Below, piece by piece: positions 62,685 to 64,000 of a stretch of 64,000 bases of DNA. Under the pieces are notes generated by a model. It saw only the letters and a list, made by a program, of their open reading frames with translations, searched no databases and was not told the origin of the DNA. Location of the stretch: positions 186,001-250,000 of the forward strand of contig NZ_QAOX01000002.1 in assembly GCF_003050935.1 (NCBI RefSeq), in the 5' to 3' direction. The stretch is from Luteibacter sp. OK325 (GTDB lineage: Bacteria; Pseudomonadota; Gammaproteobacteria; Xanthomonadales; Rhodanobacteraceae). Position numbers and translations under genes: made by a program. Numbering within the stretch: position 1 is the stretch's first letter; every line of letters starts with the position of its first letter.

Positions 62685-64000
62685 ACTCATCCACCGCGTC
62701 GAGCCTCGTGCTCTCGATTCTCGGCGAGCACGCCGGCGATGTGTCCGAACGTACGTCGGTGCGCGTCGAGGGCCACGACCTGAGTATCGGCCGCGCCGAG
62801 CACTGCGACTGGGTGCTACAGGCCCAGGGCGTTTCGCGCCAGCATGCGGTCGTGCGCCACCTCAACGGTCTGTACTTCCTCGAGGACCGAAGCACCAATG
62901 GCATGCTGCTCAATGGCACGCCGCTGCGTGGCGGTGAGCCGGTATCGCTCAGCGACGGCGACCGCCTTCAGCTGGATACCTTCGAGATCCTGGTGACCGT
63001 GGAGGTGCCACCGCAGGTCGCCGAGGCTACCGCGCGGCGGAATCGCGAGGACACCTTGCGTACCTTGCGTGTATCGCAAAGAGAACCGTCCGTCGGTGAG
63101 CCGTTGTCGACCCCTGCACCGTCGATGACCCAGGTCGTGTCGCCGACGCTGATTCCCGGCGATGCCAGCGCCGTGGCGTCGCTGGATCCCCTGGCCTGGT
63201 TTCCTTCCGTCCCGCTATCGACCCGGGAAGGTTTGGCAGGCGTCGAACCGTCGGCGCACTGGAATCATGGGTCGCCGATGGTGGAGCACTTCGATGCGCC
63301 GCACCTGGATCCCGTTGCCGTTGAGCGCCGTGGTTCGTCGGTGCTGCCGGAAAACTGGGACCGAACCCGGAGCGTGTTCACCTTGCCCGTCATGCAGGAC
63401 AGTGTGGCGTCTGCAGAGGTCGATGCTCTGCTTACACCTGAGCCTGAGCCGGTGGCTCAGCCGGTGCCGGTGCCAACGCCCGGTCCGATTTCGATTTCGG
63501 CTCCGACCCCGACTCCGACCCCGACCCCGTTACCAGCTTCGCCTTCGGCACCGGCCACTATCGAATCGCTGTTCACGCTCGTTCTCGACGGTGTAATGGA
63601 CGTGTTGCGCGCGCGTGCCGAACTGAAGAACGGCTTCCGCCTGCCGGCGACGTTGATCCAGCGTCGGGAAAACAATCCACTGAAATTCGCACCCACGGGC
63701 AGCGAGGCGTTATCACGCTTGCTCGCCGCACCCAACGAGGCGTTCCTCTCGGGTGAGGCGGCGGTGGTCGATGCGATGGACGATATCCGGCTGCACCAGG
63801 TTGCCTTGTTGGCGGGTGTGCGCGCTGCCTTCGACGACCTGATTGCGCAATTCGACCCGTCGCGTTTCGAAGAGGGCCAGCCGCGTCGCGCGCGCTTCGG
63901 CTTTGCCACGGAAGCGGGTCCGTGGGAGCGCTATCGCACGCATTTCCAGGGCCTCGCCGCTGACCCCGAGCAACGTTTCCGCCGCCTTTTCGGCGACGAG
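62681..64000 (+). CDS. tagH: T6SS-associated FHA-domain protein TagH (runs off right edge)
   Basis: The open frame continues to the window end, so at least 440 residues are present and the 3' end is missing. An N-terminal FHA domain (LSIGRAEHCDWVLQ, SRQHAVVRHLNGLYFLEDRSTNGMLLNGTPL) binds phosphothreonine. A Pro/Thr-rich linker (VPVPTPGPISISAPTPTPTP) leads to the C-terminal VI_FHA domain (LVLDGVMDVLRARAELKNGFRLPATLIQRRENNPLKFAPTGSEALSRLL). TagH/Fha proteins help to switch T6SS activity post-translationally. ATG 62681 overlaps the previous stop (ATGA). Confidence 0.93.
   Translation, partial: MNSSTASSLVLSILGEHAGDVSERTSVRVEGHDLSIGRAEHCDWVLQAQGVSRQHAVVRHLNGLYFLEDRSTNGMLLNGTPLRGGEPVSLSDGDRLQLDTFEILVTVEVPPQVAEATARRNREDTLRTLRVSQREPSVGEPLSTPAPSMTQVVSPTLIPGDASAVASLDPLAWFPSVPLSTREGLAGVEPSAHWNHGSPMVEHFDAPHLDPVAVERRGSSVLPENWDRTRSVFTLPVMQDSVASAEVDALLTPEPEPVAQPVPVPTPGPISISAPTPTPTPTPLPASPSAPATIESLFTLVLDGVMDVLRARAELKNGFRLPATLIQRRENNPLKFAPTGSEALSRLLAAPNEAFLSGEAAVVDAMDDIRLHQVALLAGVRAAFDDLIAQFDPSRFEEGQPRRARFGFATEAGPWERYRTHFQGLAADPEQRFRRLFGDE

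Noticed and set aside
63465-63550. Short Pro/Thr codon repeats in tagH as a tandem repeat or CRISPR-like array
   Set aside because: The repeats are in frame within a linker of the FHA protein and have no spacer structure.

Overview
The window is GC-rich, densely packed DNA from a free-living or host-associated gammaproteobacterium. Gene content (TonB-dependent receptors, NodT-type outer-membrane factor, secreted GH76/GH27/PNGase A enzymes, a T6SS, an Xanthomonad-style REP pair) suggests the Lysobacterales, family Rhodanobacteraceae (Luteibacter/Dyella-like). The genus is an inference from gene content and protein style; no rRNA is present. I saw no tRNA, rRNA, CRISPR array, integrase or insertion sequence.

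Layout. (1) 1-9.2 kb: an iron permease with an N-terminal cytochrome c domain running off the left edge behind a Fur-like box, a secreted lactonase-fold propeller, two small exported proteins, a three-gene efflux system on the minus strand (outer-membrane lipoprotein, HlyD adaptor, DUF2955 permease), and a decayed Old-Yellow-Enzyme gene beside its intact HxlR regulator. (2) 9.3-17.3 kb: an unrecognised 479-aa protein, then three secreted enzymes (GH76, GH27 and PNGase A) that together look like a mannan/N-glycan attack set, with a perfect 20-bp palindrome and 5' hairpins between the divergent hydrolase genes. (3) 17.3-25.1 kb: DHFR-like protein, DUF2170 (YjfI) protein, a flotillin/SPFH protein, a metzincin-type protease without a signal peptide, a TetR regulator and a SnoaL-like protein. 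(4) 25.4-32.3 kb: a tightly packed five-gene cassette with two different CHAT (caspase-like) proteins, a polytopic membrane protein, a GYD-domain protein and an alpha/beta hydrolase. Its domain make-up resembles protease-activated conflict systems and is one of the two best candidates for an undescribed system. (5) 32.4-34.5 kb: a DJ-1/PfpI-type exported protein and a metallo-beta-lactamase-fold hydrolase.

(6) 34.6-45.5 kb: a cobalamin riboswitch followed by btuB, a BtuM-like membrane protein and the late cobalamin genes cobO, cobB(cbiA), cbiB, cobD, cobQ, cobU, cobT, cobC and cobS. Most junctions overlap by 1-8 bases. The set imports corrinoids and finishes or repairs the lower loop; corrin-ring genes are absent from the window. 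(7) 45.5-48.9 kb: a TonB-dependent receptor divergent from a ModE regulator, with a ModE-type operator between them, which suggests a molybdenum-responsive receptor.

(8) 49.1-64.0 kb: a type VI secretion locus: tssB, tssC, hcp, tssE, tssF, tssG, tssH(clpV), three cargo genes, vgrG, a DUF6931-like gene and the start of an FHA (tagH) gene running off the right edge. The last cargo gene before vgrG encodes a 204-aa protein with the SEAAR active-site motif of ribosome-inactivating proteins (rRNA N-glycosidases, ricin/Shiga family). A RIP-fold T6SS effector is the most unusual single prediction in the window. The genes tssA, tssJ, tssK, tssL and tssM must lie outside it.
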